A DNA stretch of 64,000 bases from Gammaproteobacteria bacterium (GTDB lineage: Bacteria > Pseudomonadota > Gammaproteobacteria > Eutrophobiales > Eutrophobiaceae): assembly GCA_004297165.1 (NCBI GenBank), contig SCUJ01000008.1, positions 470,609 to 534,608 on the forward strand, given 5' to 3'. Positions 63,892 to 64,000 of this stretch are shown piece after piece (position 1 is the first letter of the stretch; each line of letters opens with the position of its first letter). Below the pieces are notes generated by a model. That model ran no database searches and was not told where the DNA came from. It saw only the letters and a list, made by a program, of their open reading frames with translations. Position numbers and translations under genes: made by a program.

Positions 63892-64000
63892 ATGCAGAAA
63901 CGCAAGAAGTATACGCAGGAGTACAAACGGGAAGCGGTGGTGCTGGCCCGGTCATCGGAGGTGCCAATTAGCCAAGTGGCCCGGGAACTGGGAGTCAATG
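63892..64000 (+). CDS. IS3-type transposase OrfA (partial)
   Basis: The ATG at 63892 has GGAGG six bases upstream. The visible 36 residues, MQKRKKYTQEYKREAVVLA then ISQVARELGVN, form the start of the HTH_Tnp_1 domain of IS3-family OrfA. The frame runs off the window end. The insertion end itself cannot be defined. Confidence 0.75.
   Translation, partial: MQKRKKYTQEYKREAVVLARSSEVPISQVARELGVN

Noticed and set aside
1..64000. CRISPR array, rRNA operon, prophage
   Set aside because: No regular repeat-spacer pattern, no rRNA sequence and no phage structural genes were seen.

Overview
The window reads as the chromosome of a free-living, moderately GC-rich gammaproteobacterium, probably a respiring, possibly chemolithotrophic lineage. 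The evidence is gene content and order: engB / cytochrome c4 / dsbA, cytochrome c5, rpmB-rpmG next to mutM, pmbA/tldE, msbA, and a SUF operon headed by iscR. No rRNA, phage or CRISPR array is visible. Most of it is core chromosome with tight operons full of 1-4 bp stop/start overlaps. Accessory material sits at both edges: an A+T-rich exported orphan on the left, and a BrnT/BrnA toxin-antitoxin pair, a hairpin repeat, a decayed DUF4062 gene and an IS3-type transposase on the right.

Layout. 1.2-8.2 kb, minus strand: iron-sulfur assembly operon iscR-sufA-sufB-sufC-sufD-sufS-sufU-sufT-Rieske, preceded by a near-perfect IscR type 1 operator. 8.5-10.4 kb: ABC-F ATPase (uup) with no standard start codon. 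10.8-13.4 kb: cysE, divergent from an E1-like ThiF/MoeB enzyme coupled to a JAMM peptidase, then thiol peroxidase. 13.5-16.2 kb: outer-membrane porin, FMN-binding protein and PepSY protein behind an A+T-rich region with Fur-like sites. 16.8-19.1 kb: lemA, a GIDE-domain protein and an SH3/anchor protein. 19.2-22.8 kb: xthA, rpmE, a structured intergenic region ending in a strong terminator, engB, cytochrome c4, dsbA. 22.8-34.9 kb: a complete glycogen cycle (glgA, glgB, glk / glgC, GH57, malQ / glgP).

35.3-39.5 kb: MacAB-type exporter with two paralogous permeases. 39.7-42.3 kb: REC-PAS-PAS-GGDEF-EAL protein with a ruined GGDEF motif, then tRNA-Arg(CCG). 42.5-46.7 kb: cytochrome c5, uvrD, pmbA. 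46.7-50.7 kb: MoxR, DUF58 and transglutaminase trio. 50.7-52.9 kb: a RuBisCO-like protein translationally coupled to a predicted exported two-domain VOC protein, the most novel-looking pair here. 52.9-56.9 kb: msbA, an orphan ParA ATPase, an exported methyltransferase-like protein, a CopD-like membrane protein. 56.9-61.4 kb: mutM, a Gld-type ABC transporter (three genes), rpmG, rpmB. 61.5-64 kb: methyltransferase and the accessory right edge.

The genes work together in blocks: Fe-S assembly and sulfur handling on the left, carbohydrate storage in the centre-left, envelope transport and repair functions on the right. All functional statements come from reading motifs and gene order; no database search was run.
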